56,032 nucleotides of DNA from Burkholderiaceae bacterium (GTDB lineage: Bacteria > Pseudomonadota > Gammaproteobacteria > Burkholderiales > Burkholderiaceae_E). The stretch lies in assembly GCA_021166725.1 (NCBI GenBank), contig JAJPES010000037.1, forward strand, positions 1 to 56,032. Direction: 5' to 3'. This document shows positions 1-6,492 of this stretch, piece by piece. The position numbers were made by a program, and so were the translations under genes. The notes below the pieces were generated by a model. It worked only from the letters and a program-made list of their open reading frames with translations. It did not search any database and had not been told where the DNA came from. Each line of letters opens with the position of its first letter. The stretch's first letter is position 1.

Positions 1-1738
1 GGACGCCGGCAACATGCTCAAGCCCGCGCTGGCGCGCGGCGAGTTGCACTGCATCGGCGCCACCACGCTCGACGAATATCGCAAGTACATCGAGAAGGAC
101 GCCGCGCTCGAACGCCGCTTCCAGAAAGTGCTGGTCGGCGAGCCGACCGTCGAGGACACGATCGCGATCCTGCGCGGACTGCAGGAGCGCTACGAGCTGC
201 ACCACGGCGTCGAGATCACCGACCCGGCGATCGTCGCCGCAGCCGAGCTAAGCAACCGCTACATCACCGACCGTTTCCTGCCGGACAAGGCGATCGACCT
301 GATCGACGAAGCGGCCGCGCGCATCAAGATGGAGATCGACAGCAAGCCCGAGGCGATGGACCGGCTGGACCGCCGGATCATCCAGCTGAAGATCGAACGC
401 GAGGCGGTGAAGAAGGAAACCGACGAAGCGTCGAAGAAGCGCCTCGAAGTGATCGAGCAGGAGATCGCGCGCCTGGAGAAGGAATACGCCGACCTCGACG
501 AACTGCTGCGCGCCGAGAAGGCCGCCGTGCAGGGCTCGGCGCAGATCAAGACCGAGATCGACCAGTTGCGCGCGCAGATGGCCGATCTGCAACGCAAAGG
601 CCAGTACGACAAGCTCGCCGAGATCCAGTACGGCAAATTGCCCGAGCTCGAAGGGCGCCTGAAAGCGGCGAGTGAAGCGGAGGCCGCGCGCTCGACGAGC
701 GGCACCGCCGAGCGACCGAAACTGCTGCGCACGCAGGTCGGCGCCGAAGAGATCGCCGAGGTCGTCTCGCGCGCCACCGGCATTCCGGTGAGCAAGATGA
801 TGCAGGGCGAGCGCGACAAGTTGCTGCAGATGGAGGACTACCTGCACCGGCGCGTCGTCGGGCAGGACGAAGCGGTGCGCCTGGTGTCGGAGGCGATCCG
901 CCGCTCGCGCGCAGGCCTCGCCGACCCGCGTCGTCCGTACGGCTCGTTCCTGTTCCTCGGCCCCACCGGCGTCGGCAAGACCGAGCTGTGCAAGGCACTC
1001 GCCGAGTTCCTGTTCGACAGCGAAGACCACCTGATCCGCATCGACATGAGCGAATTCATGGAGAAGCACTCGGTGGCGCGGCTGATCGGCGCGCCTCCGG
1101 GCTACGTCGGCTACGAGGAGGGCGGTTATCTCACCGAAGCCGTGCGCAGGAAGCCGTACAGCGTGATCCTGTTCGACGAAGTCGAGAAGGCGCACCCCGA
1201 CGTCTTCGGCGTGCTGCTGCAGGTGCTCGACGACGGCCGCCTCACCGACGGCCAGGGCCGCACGGTGGACTTCCGCAACACGGTCGTCGTGATGACGTCG
1301 AACCTCGGCTCGCACGAGATCCAGCGCCTCTCCGCCGATCCGAAGCTCAACGACCCGGAGGTGATCAAGGACGCGGTGATGGTCGAGGTGCGCGCCCATT
1401 TCCGGCCGGAGTTCATCAACCGGATCGACGAGATCGTCGTGTTCCATGCGCTGGGCGCGGAGAACATCGCGGCGATCGCGAAGATCCAGCTCGAGGGTCT
1501 GAGGAAGCGCCTGGCTGATCGCGACATGGGGCTCGAGGTGTCGGATGCGGCGCTGGCCGAAGTGGCGAAGGTGGGCTTCGATCCGCTGTACGGTGCGCGG
1601 CCGCTCAAGCGGGCGATTCAGCAGAAGATCGAGAACCCGATCTCGAGGTTGGTGCTGGAAGGCAAGTACGGGCCGGACGACGTGATCGAGGTGGGATACG
1701 CCGACGGGGAGTTCACCTTCGGGACGAAGGCGCGTTGA
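1..1738 (+). CDS. clpB: ClpB chaperone (Hsp100), 3' part; 5' end outside window
   Basis: These are the last 578 residues of ClpB, the AAA+ disaggregase that works with DnaK to extract polypeptides from aggregates in the cytosol. The first in-frame codon is at position 2. The window opens inside the first nucleotide-binding domain: the sensor-1 stretch [12 protein letters not shown] and the arginine-finger region LERRFQKV lie in the first 45 residues. A Glu/Lys/Leu-rich coiled-coil middle domain follows. The second ATPase domain has Walker [10 protein letters not shown] (near base 960), pore loop GYVGYEEGG and Walker [12 protein letters not shown]. The protein ends FTFGTKAR. The final 28 bases recur at 2985-3012, downstream of a toxin-antitoxin block. 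Confidence 0.97.
   Translation, partial: DAGNMLKPALARGELHCIGATTLDEYRKYIEKDAALERRFQKVLVGEPTVEDTIAILRGLQERYELHHGVEITDPAIVAAAELSNRYITDRFLPDKAIDLIDEAAARIKMEIDSKPEAMDRLDRRIIQLKIEREAVKKETDEASKKRLEVIEQEIARLEKEYADLDELLRAEKAAVQGSAQIKTEIDQLRAQMADLQRKGQYDKLAEIQYGKLPELEGRLKAASEAEAARSTSGTAERPKLLRTQVGAEEIAEVVSRATGIPVSKMMQGERDKLLQMEDYLHRRVVGQDEAVRLVSEAIRRSRAGLADPRRPYGSFLFLGPTGVGKTELCKALAEFLFDSEDHLIRIDMSEFMEKHSVARLIGAPPGYVGYEEGGYLTEAVRRKPYSVILFDEVEKAHPDVFGVLLQVLDDGRLTDGQGRTVDFRNTVVVMTSNLGSHEIQRLSADPKLNDPEVIKDAVMVEVRAHFRPEFINRIDEIVVFHALGAENIAAIAKIQLEGLRKRLADRDMGLEVSDAALAEVAKVGFDPLYGARPLKRAIQQKIENPISRLVLEGKYGPDDVIEVGYADGEFTFGTKAR
1711..1738 (+). repeat. Direct repeat, proximal copy (3' end of clpB)
   Basis: The last 28 bases of clpB match 2985-3012 at 25 of 28 positions in the same orientation. 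Both copies encode FTFGxKAR followed by TGA. Weaker similarity continues for about 15 bases upstream. The two copies bracket 1739-2984, which holds one hairpin repeat, the higBA remnant and a PIN-toxin remnant. Confidence 0.8.
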
Positions 1739-1747
1739 TTTTTTGAG

Positions 1748-1775
1748 GGAACCGGGGCAACGCGCTCCCGGTTCC
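1748..1775 (+). terminator. Stem-loop just after clpB
   Basis: GGAACCGGG (1748-1756) pairs perfectly with CCCGGTTCC (1767-1775) across a 10-base loop, ten bases after the clpB stop. No U-tract follows on the plus strand, so it is only a possible terminator or a 3'-end-protecting hairpin. Confidence 0.4.
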
Positions 1776-1810
1776 GACAAGCTCCAAACGTCGTCGCGCA
1801 GCGTCGAGGC

Positions 1811-1921
1811 ACGCTGCGGAACGCGGCGTTTCGGCCCGCGAAACGATTTGCGTAGACGAAAGTGCTGCGTTATGCAGCGAGCGTAAGCCGTACGCCGCTG
1901 TCGGCCAATCGGCTGAGACCA
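1811..1921. repeat. Imperfect palindromic intergenic repeat, family 1 copy A
   Basis: About 110 bases here align with 4420-4531, including an uninterrupted identical block GCTGCGGAACGCGGCGTTTC. The element folds on itself: the left part GCTGCGGAACGC resembles the reverse complement of the right part GCTGCGTTATGCAGC. A short hairpin GCTGC-N5-GCAGC is kept in both copies although its loop differs (GTTAT here, GCCAT in copy B). Both copies sit just upstream of a HigBA or HigA-type gene. It is like a REP element. Confidence 0.65.
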
Positions 1922-2002
1922 GCTGCGGATTTCGAACTCGATCGACTTATGGAAGTCTTGTGTTTTCGCGTTCTGCCGTCTGAATGTCCAGTCGGCAAAC
2001 TG

Positions 2003-2021
2003 TAGCACTCAGTGCTATACT
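2003..2021 (+). promoter_or_regulatory. Promoter and operator of the higBA remnant
   Basis: TAGCACT-C-AGTGCTA (2003-2017) is a perfect palindrome with a one-base centre. It overlaps a good -10 hexamer TATACT (2016-2021). A palindrome on the -10 is the usual autorepression site of a type II TA operon bound by its Xre-family antitoxin. The -35 is weak (TCGGCA near 1992-1997). Confidence 0.6.
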
Positions 2022-2022
2022 T

Positions 2023-2349
2023 ATGGTTCTTCCGCAATGGGCAACAAGAGGGTCTTCGAGACCAAGACCTTCGATCGAGCGCGTCGCACTACCGGGTCGG
2101 GGCAAGAGCGGTTCCACGCGCTTGCTCGTCGCAAAGGCACATGCCGATGCGCTCATCTTCCTTGTCGGGCGGCAAAAGAGCGACTCCGGTTCGGACTTTC
2201 CGAAAGCGGTAGTTGAAGCTGCTCTGGCGATCGCGGACGGGTTGCAGCGGCAGTCGATCCCCAAGTTGGAGCAACTGGTCGCCCACGGAATACTGAAGGA
2301 GATCTGCAGTGACAAAGAATACGGTCGAAGAGGCGCGGATGCTTCATGA
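2023..2349 (+). pseudogene. higB: HigB/RelE-type toxin, internally deleted and frameshifted
   Basis: The C-terminal two thirds read like a HigB-family RelE toxin (an mRNA interferase): VALPGRGKSGSTRLLVA, then FLVGRQKSDSG and LVAHGILKEIC. The family's N-terminal motif, RVFETKTFDRA, is present but in another frame, starting at ATG 2037. It joins the rest after only a few codons, so about 35 codons normally between these motifs are missing and the frame changes. Translation from ATG 2023 gives a scrambled N-terminus. The toxin is almost certainly inactive. The next gene, its antitoxin, is intact and overlaps the end of this frame. Confidence 0.7.
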
Positions 2350-2641
2350 ACTTCTCGAGACCGCCGGGGAGTTGAACAGCTACGGCGTAATGTCCAAGGC
2401 GAAGCTGGCGACGCTTCGTTTGCTCTGCGAGACGCCGCCGACATACACGCCTGAGCGGGTTCTCGCAATCAGGACGACCATTGCGAAGATGAGCCAGTCG
2501 GTCTTCGCTGCCTTCTTGAACGTGAGCGTATCGACAGTGCAGAAATGGGAATCACCCGCGGCAAACAGGCATCCGAGCGGTGCCGCTGCAAAGTTGCTGC
2601 AGTTGGTGGAAGCCAAGGGGGTGGATGCGTTGCTCGCGTAG
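2309..2641 (+). CDS. higA: HigA-type antitoxin, Xre helix-turn-helix
   Basis: A 110-residue DNA-binding antitoxin that would neutralise the HigB toxin encoded just upstream and repress the operon. The C-terminal half is a helix-turn-helix: VLAIRTTIAKMSQSVFAAFL, then NVSVSTVQKWE (recognition helix) and the family ending SGAAAKLLQLVEAKGVDALL. The GTG start at 2309 is chosen because AAGGAGA (2296-2302) stands at ribosome-binding distance. ATG 2339 is an alternative. Its toxin gene is broken, so it may persist as a plain regulator or as an anti-addiction remnant. The stop codon abuts the PIN remnant that follows. Confidence 0.75.
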   Translation: MTKNTVEEARMLHELLETAGELNSYGVMSKAKLATLRLLCETPPTYTPERVLAIRTTIAKMSQSVFAAFLNVSVSTVQKWESPAANRHPSGAAAKLLQLVEAKGVDALLA

Positions 2642-2940
2642 CCAGCGCCCCCGGGGGCACTCCAGGCTTGGCGCTTTGTCACTGCCCTCGAATCAGATCT
2701 CTCGAGCATCGCATCGACTAGTCTTACGTCGCAGGATATTCGTGCGACGATGACGTACGCGGCTTATCGGCTTGCTCATGAAGCCATGTTCTGGAGTCGC
2801 GGATCGTCGATGTCGTTCGAGCGCCCGACGCGTTGCAGGCCGCAGCAAGCTGCCTGCAACTGGGGCCACAGCACGTGCTGCTAACCGGCGATGCAATCTT
2901 CGAGAAGGTTCACGGGCTGAATGTCAGCGTCCTGACCTGA
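2642..2940 (+). pseudogene. PIN-domain toxin remnant (VapC-like), N-terminus lost, frameshifted
   Basis: Directly after the higA stop an open frame continues without a start codon (ALQAWRFVTALESDLSS to TMTYAAYRLAHEAMF). The reading then resumes in another frame from about 2785: LESRIVDVVRAPDALQ, QLGPQHVLLTGDAIF, ending at TGA 2938-2940. The pattern DAL(Q/H)-AA, then VLLT-D-F, is the C-terminal half of a PIN ribonuclease. The N-terminal third with the first active-site aspartate is absent. I infer a decayed toxin cut at its 5' side by the higBA module and broken by an indel near 2785-2795. Confidence 0.55.
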
Positions 2941-2984
2941 CGCCATGCTCGACCGCGCTGCGGAGTGCATTGCGTCGACCGCGC

Positions 2985-3012
2985 GTTCACCTTCGGCGCG
3001 AAGGCTCGTTGA
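2985..3012 (+). repeat. Direct repeat, distal copy (second clpB 3' end)
   Basis: This copy keeps 25 of the last 28 clpB bases, including codons for FTFGAKAR and the TGA stop, with no clpB body in front. It lies antisense to the last codons of the vapC gene, whose C-terminus (RVNEPSRRR) is read from the opposite strand of the repeat. That suggests the junction was formed after vapC was already there. Confidence 0.8.
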
Positions 3013-3457
3013 CGCGGCGCGGGGGAGGTGATCCGTCGCCTTCCTCGGGCATCCACGGATCGATCACCTCGATTCCGTAGAAATCGAAATCGCGAACGTT
3101 GCGCGTCACGACGCCCAGCGCATGGGTCGCCGCCGTAGCGGCGAGCAGGCTGTCGATGGCCGGCACGGGGCGCTGCAACCCACCGAGCAGCCGACCCCAC
3201 CGGTCGGCGACCCGATCGTCTACGTCAAGCACACGGCCTGAGAAGAAGGCAGGGAGTTCGCTTGCGAGCCAGTCGTTGAGTCGCGCGCGCAGCCTTCGCT
3301 CCGTCACGCATTCGACGCCCTTGCGGATTTCCCCGAGCGTGAGCACGCTTACGAAGAGCAGGTGCGCCGGGCGCTGCTCGAACCACTCGACGACGTTGCG
3401 ATCCGGCGACTTGCGCCGCAACTCGGAAAGCACGTTGGTATCGACGAGGTAGCTCAA
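2987..3457 (-). CDS. vapC: VapC-family PIN toxin (FitB-like)
   Basis: A 156-residue PIN-domain endoribonuclease, toxin of the phd-vapC pair on the minus strand. Active-site motifs appear in order: LVDTNVLSEL (first Asp), LGEIRKGVE (Glu), PAIDSLLAATA (third acid) and VVTRNVRDFDFYG with the family ending VIDPW. The TTG start overlaps the antitoxin stop (TTGA, 3457-3454), typical of coupled TA genes. The upstream open frame that would lengthen it is antitoxin sequence in the wrong frame. The last nine residues come from the antisense of the duplicated clpB end, so the natural C-terminus was probably slightly different. Confidence 0.8.
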   Translation of the reverse strand: MSYLVDTNVLSELRRKSPDRNVVEWFEQRPAHLLFVSVLTLGEIRKGVECVTERRLRARLNDWLASELPAFFSGRVLDVDDRVADRWGRLLGGLQRPVPAIDSLLAATAATHALGVVTRNVRDFDFYGIEVIDPWMPEEGDGSPPPRRVNEPSRRR

Positions 3458-3702
3458 AGTGGCGTAGGCCGGGTCGGCGACTTGTCGCGCGGGAAATCGA
3501 TCTCTTCGATTTCCCGCAGGGGCGAGCGTCGCATGAAGTCCACGAGAGAGCGCCCACCGGCCAGGCGGTCGAATTCCTCGCGCGAGAGCACGATCGCCAC
3601 CGAACGACCGTGAACGGTGATCTCCTGCGGTCCGTCGCTTGCCGCCTGCTTGACCAACTCGGAGAACCGCGCCTTGGCTTCCTGCAGTTGCCACGATTGC
3701 AT
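3454..3702 (-). CDS. phd: Phd/YefM-family antitoxin
   Basis: An 82-residue antitoxin that binds and silences the VapC encoded four bases into its stop codon. The N-terminal fold reads MQSWQLQEAKARFSELV, then ITVHGRSVAIVLSREEFDRL, the classic Phd/YefM DNA-binding and dimerisation region. The C-terminal tail, rich in Arg and acidic residues (FMRRSPLREIEEIDFPRD), is the usual toxin-wrapping segment. ATG 3702 is chosen; a TTG at 3711 is possible but lies within the operator palindrome. Expression is probably autoregulated through 3710-3731. Confidence 0.85.
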   Translation of the reverse strand: MQSWQLQEAKARFSELVKQAASDGPQEITVHGRSVAIVLSREEFDRLAGGRSLVDFMRRSPLREIEEIDFPRDKSPTRPTPL

Positions 3703-3709
3703 GACGTTC

Positions 3710-3762
3710 AACCATTCTGACCAGAATGGTTAGATTCTAGCGATGGTTCCCGTATCCGGCAA
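3710..3762 (-). promoter_or_regulatory. phd-vapC promoter with 22-bp palindromic operator
   Basis: AACCATTCTG (3710-3719) and CAGAATGGTT (3722-3731) form a perfect 10-base inverted repeat with a two-base spacer. On the minus strand a -35 TTGCCG (3762-3757) and -10 TAGAAT (3739-3734) stand 17 bases apart, so the palindrome covers the expected transcription start. Antitoxin binding there would block transcription. Confidence 0.75.
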
Positions 3763-3801
3763 TCGGCCGAATGGCCTGTCCGGCTGGAAGCGACGCAACC
3801 C

Positions 3802-4215
3802 TCACTCCCGCCTCACCCTCACCACCTCCTCCCCGCTGCCCACCGCATCGACCATCGTCACCGTGATCCGGTTGTCGCCCGGCGCCAGCGGAATCGCGCC
3901 GCTGTTCCAGTCGAGTCGATCGGCCGGGCAATCCCACACGGCGGAGATCTCGCCGCGGGCGCCGTTGGCATCGTTCGTCCAGAACATCGAGAACGTTCCC
4001 GGCCGGCAGGTGACGATCGGCTGGGTCGGCGTGCCGCCGCTGCGCATCGACCCGGCGGGCAGGGCGGCCACGCCGCTCAGGATGATCACCTGCCCATGCG
4101 CCACCGGCGGCGGGGCGTTGATCGAGATCGACAGACGGAAGTCGAGACCGCTGCCGCAGCCTGGCAGCAGCGCGACGAGCATGCAGAAGAGCGCCGCGAG
4201 GAGTGCGGATCTCAT
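3802..4215 (-). CDS. Small predicted lipoprotein, function unknown
   Basis: A 137-residue protein with a lipoprotein signal: MRSALLAALFCMLVALLPGC, where the Cys at about residue 20 would be lipidated, so the mature protein probably sits in the outer membrane facing the periplasm. The rest has a beta-strand-like composition (VIILSGVAALPAG, NRITVTMVDAVGSGEEVVRV) and suggests an immunoglobulin-like fold, but I recognise no family. Its ATG overlaps the stop of a 23-codon frame upstream (ATGA at 4215-4212). It is the only non-TA gene in the patch between clpB and the enoyl-CoA hydratase. Confidence 0.65.
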   Translation of the reverse strand: MRSALLAALFCMLVALLPGCGSGLDFRLSISINAPPPVAHGQVIILSGVAALPAGSMRSGGTPTQPIVTCRPGTFSMFWTNDANGARGEISAVWDCPADRLDWNSGAIPLAPGDNRITVTMVDAVGSGEEVVRVRRE

Positions 4216-4283
4216 GCGTTCGATATCCTTCGGTACTCCGGATGCCGCATCAGCCTGGCGACGACCTCGTCATGAGTCCGCAT
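4212..4283 (-). pseudogene. 23-codon frame resembling an antitoxin N-terminus
   Basis: ATG 4283 opens MRTHDEVVARLMRHPEYR and stops at TGA 4214-4212, overlapping the lipoprotein start. The THDEVVARLM-P-EYR pattern resembles the N-terminal helix of some HigA-type antitoxins, so this could be a remnant. It could equally be a short leader frame coupled to the lipoprotein. The call is tentative. Confidence 0.25.
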
Positions 4284-4419
4284 GTTCGACGTCGCTCATG
4301 CGCTTTCCTTCTCCGGGAGCAACGATCGGTTGCATTCTCGCGTGTGGAGTGGGGCTCGCGAGCGAAAGCGCAACCATTTGTTGCCGGCCTGGCCTGCCGG
4401 TCCGATCGACATCCTCGAT

Positions 4420-4531
4420 CGTGCTGCGGAACGCGGCGTTTCGGCGTGCGGGGTGATTTACGCAGGCGAAATCGCTGCGCCATGCAGCGCGCTTCAGCTG
4501 ATCGGACGTGTCGGGCAACGGGCTGGACCAC
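4420..4531. repeat. Imperfect palindromic intergenic repeat, family 1 copy B
   Basis: This is the second copy of the element at 1811-1921, in the same orientation. It shares the block GCTGCGGAACGCGGCGTTTC and the GCTGC-N5-GCAGC hairpin, and the similarity ends near GGACCA. It stops 15 bases before the start of an orphan higA. The rest of the 4216-4545 gap shows no gene other than the short frame at 4212-4283. Confidence 0.65.
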
Positions 4532-4545
4532 GAGGACTATCACTG

Positions 4546-4839
4546 ATGACTATGTACAACCCTCCGCATCCTGGCGAATTCATTTCTGAGATCTATCTCG
4601 AACCGAACGGACTGAGTGGCTGTGATCTCGCCGAGAGTCTCGGCGTGGCTGCCTCCACTGTGAGCCGTATCCTGAAGGGGAGCGGTCGAATAACGCCGGA
4701 GATGGCCCTTCGCCTGTCCGAGTCGCTCGGTCGCTCGCCGGAGAGCTGGCTTGCGATGCAAGACGCTCACGATCTTTGGCTGGCGCGGCAGCACGTGGAC
4801 CTGCGCGGCATCGCGAGGCTCGAGTTCGCCGAGGGCTGA
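4546..4839 (+). CDS. higA: HigA-family antitoxin, orphan
   Basis: A 97-residue Xre-family antitoxin of the HigA/VapI type. It opens with the family signature HPGEFISEIYLEPNGLS, then the helix-turn-helix CDLAESLGVAASTVSRIL and ITPEMALRLSESLGRSPESW, followed by LAMQDAHDLWLA. No matching HigB toxin precedes it: the 300 bases upstream hold repeat copy B and nothing like a RelE fold. It is therefore either an orphan regulator or the survivor of a module whose toxin was lost. ATG 4546 is used; ATG 4552 is also possible. The next TA operon, on the same strand, starts 80 bases on. Confidence 0.8.
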   Translation: MTMYNPPHPGEFISEIYLEPNGLSGCDLAESLGVAASTVSRILKGSGRITPEMALRLSESLGRSPESWLAMQDAHDLWLARQHVDLRGIARLEFAEG

Positions 4840-4885
4840 GAGACTTCGTGGCCATCCAATGGGCGGGTCAGAGCAATGGGCGGCC

Positions 4886-4914
4886 TTGTTTGCAATACGT
4901 CATTGACGTATAGT
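4886..4914 (+). promoter_or_regulatory. Promoter and operator of the relE/nadS-type module
   Basis: The -35 TTGTTT (4886-4891) and -10 TATAGT (4909-4914) are 17 bases apart. ATACGTCA-T-TGACGTAT (4895-4911) is a perfect 8-base palindrome inside the promoter and overlapping the -10. The toxin ATG lies at 4920, where transcription should begin, so the mRNA would be leaderless or nearly so. Confidence 0.75.
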
Positions 4915-4919
4915 ATGAA

Positions 4920-5234
4920 ATGCTCTCGTTCATCGAAACGCCACTCTTCACTCGGCTACTCGACAGATACCTGACTGACGAAGAGTACGCAGCGCTTCAA
5001 GCTCATCTGATACAGGACCCCGAATCGGGAGAAGTGGTTCCGGGCTCGGGCGGCGTAAGGAAGCTTCGCTGGGCTGTCGCTGGACGAGGCAAGCGCGGCG
5101 GTGTACGGGTGATTTATTTCTCTCGAGCCGCAAAGGGCGTCATCTGGATGTTAACGATCTATGCGAAGAACGAAGCCGAAAGCATCCCGGCTCATATTCT
5201 GCGCAAGATCCGGCAGGAGCTCAGCGATGACTAA
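4920..5234 (+). CDS. RelE/HigB2-type toxin
   Basis: A 104-residue RelE-superfamily toxin, expected to cut mRNA on the ribosome. It matches the HigB2 subgroup along its whole length: FIETPLFTRLLDRYLTDEEY, then GSGGVRKLRWAVAGRGKRGG, VRVIYFSRA, and the family ending LTIYAKNEAESIPAHILRKI. The basic residues of RKLRW and KRGGVRV are the likely RNA-contacting set. The gene overlaps its antitoxin by 8 bases and is complete, unlike the higB at 2023. No ribosome-binding site precedes ATG 4920, in keeping with a leaderless transcript. Confidence 0.88.
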   Translation: MLSFIETPLFTRLLDRYLTDEEYAALQAHLIQDPESGEVVPGSGGVRKLRWAVAGRGKRGGVRVIYFSRAAKGVIWMLTIYAKNEAESIPAHILRKIRQELSDD

Positions 5235-5505
5235 AGCTGATCGGAGTATCGGTTCGGAAATCCTGGAAGGGATTCGGCAGATTAAGCGAGGGGAAGTCGG
5301 GCGTATTACGACGATTCCATCGGTAGCGAAGATTCGAGGAAAGACGGGACTGTCCCAGTCCGAGTTTGCCAGGCTGATCGGCGTTTCGGTGCGAACGCTG
5401 CAGGAATGGGAGCAGGGAAGGCGCGCGCCTTCTGGTCCCGCCAGGACGCTGCTGATGGTGGCGAACAAGCACCCCAAGGCATTGCTCGATGTTGTTGCTG
5501 CATAA
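5227..5505 (+). CDS. Xre-family antitoxin (NadS/HigA2-like)
   Basis: A 92-residue antitoxin paired with the RelE-type toxin whose stop it overlaps. The helix-turn-helix is SQSEFARLIGVSVRTLQEWE, followed by QGRRAPSGPARTLLMVANK, a signature of the HigA2/NadS group. The N-terminal part (SEILEGIRQIKRGEVG) is the toxin-binding segment in characterised relatives. Its ATG at 5227 lies inside the toxin's last codons, so the two are translationally coupled. The likely autorepression site is the palindrome at 4895-4911. Confidence 0.88.
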   Translation: MTKADRSIGSEILEGIRQIKRGEVGRITTIPSVAKIRGKTGLSQSEFARLIGVSVRTLQEWEQGRRAPSGPARTLLMVANKHPKALLDVVAA

Positions 5506-5523
5506 CACTTGCTCGAGCGGATA

Positions 5524-5540
5524 GCGCGCCTGTGGCGCGC
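5524..5540 (+). terminator. Stem-loop after the relE/antitoxin pair
   Basis: GCGCGCC (5524-5530) and GGCGCGC (5534-5540) form a perfect seven-base stem with a TGT loop, 18 bases after the antitoxin stop and facing the end of the convergent enoyl-CoA hydratase. It has no T-run, so termination is inferred from position only. Confidence 0.4.
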
Positions 5541-5602
5541 CGCCTCTCAGCGTCGACATTGAAGGACGATTGACGAGCTTCGGGCGCTGGTGCTTCCCTG
5601 CC

Positions 5603-6418
5603 TCAAATGCGCTCGAAGTCGCCCCCGCGCCCGAGCCCCGAAGAGAAGCAGCCTGCGCCGTCGGCGCCTTCCTGCCAATGCGCCTCCACGCCGTTGTGCC
5701 ATTCGCGGCGCATCGCCTCGCGCAAGGGCAGGCCGTGCGTTTCGTGAACCGTGCGCCGGTCGGCGCGGACGGCGGCCTGAGGAAAGCGCGCGATCTCACG
5801 AGCCATCGCCTCCGCGGCCTCGCGGGCCGTGCCGGGAGCCACTACTTTCTCGCACATGCCGATGCGCAAGGCTTCGTCGGCCGGAACCTTCCGCCCGGTG
5901 AGGATGATCTCCAGCGCACGGCCTTGTCCGACCACCCGCGGCAGACGCACCGAGCCGCCGTCGAGCAGAGGAATACCCCAGCGGCGGCAATACACACCGA
6001 AGTACGCGTCCTGCGACATCACACGAATGTCGCACCACAACGCCAGTTCCATGCCGCCCGCGACCGCAGGGCCTTCGACAGCGGCGATTACCGGCTTCGA
6101 CAACTCGAGCCGGGTGGGGCCGAGTGGACCCCGAGGGGCGGGTGCGGCGCCTTGTGGAAACGCCAGGGCCTGGGCGATCTCCTCGTCGAATCGTTCGCGG
6201 TCGCCGAGCGTGCTGGCGTATTTCAGGTCCCAGCCCGCGCAGAAGGCACCGCCTTCGCCCCATAGCACGGCCACCGAAGCGTCGTGATCGCTGTCGAAAC
6301 GGTTCATCGCCTCGACGAGCACGTCGGCGCTTTCCGGGTCCATCGCATTGCGGGCTTCCTCGTAGCGGCTGTGGACGATGGTCCAGACAGCGCCCGACTT
6401 TTCGATACGAACGGTCAT
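5603..6418 (-). CDS. Enoyl-CoA hydratase/isomerase family protein (crotonase)
   Basis: A 271-residue crotonase-fold protein, probably cytosolic and acting on acyl-CoA thioesters. The oxyanion-hole segments are GGAFCAGWDLKYA and AAVEGPAVAGGMELALWCD. The catalytic region (RRWGIPLLDGGSVRLPRVVG) has the acidic residue placed as in enoyl-CoA hydratases. The substrate cannot be named from sequence. ATG 6418 is chosen over an ATG 33 bases upstream because AAGGAGA precedes it at the right distance. The gene is divergent from the cysteine hydrolase, and the 74 bases between their starts must hold both promoters. Confidence 0.85.
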   Translation of the reverse strand: MTVRIEKSGAVWTIVHSRYEEARNAMDPESADVLVEAMNRFDSDHDASVAVLWGEGGAFCAGWDLKYASTLGDRERFDEEIAQALAFPQGAAPAPRGPLGPTRLELSKPVIAAVEGPAVAGGMELALWCDIRVMSQDAYFGVYCRRWGIPLLDGGSVRLPRVVGQGRALEIILTGRKVPADEALRIGMCEKVVAPGTAREAAEAMAREIARFPQAAVRADRRTVHETHGLPLREAMRREWHNGVEAHWQEGADGAGCFSSGLGRGGDFERI

Positions 6419-6492
6419 CTTCCTGTCTCCTTCCGGATGAGCATGTTTCATGATCGCGCTACGCTACACCGCTCCTGCCGTCCGGAGCACTC

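Noticed and set aside
3458..3715. Longer VapC starting at 3715
   Set aside because: The extension is the Phd gene read in the wrong frame. The PIN domain starts right after TTG 3457.
1811..4531. Integron attC sites framing TA cassettes
   Set aside because: The spacing and folding suggested attC, but neither repeat family has paired RYYYAAC and GTTRRRY core boxes at its ends. The nearest match (GTTATGC) breaks the consensus, and no integrase is present.
4282..4545. Longer N-terminus for the orphan HigA, from ATG 4282
   Set aside because: The extension translates repeat copy B and has no family similarity; homologues start close to HPGEF.
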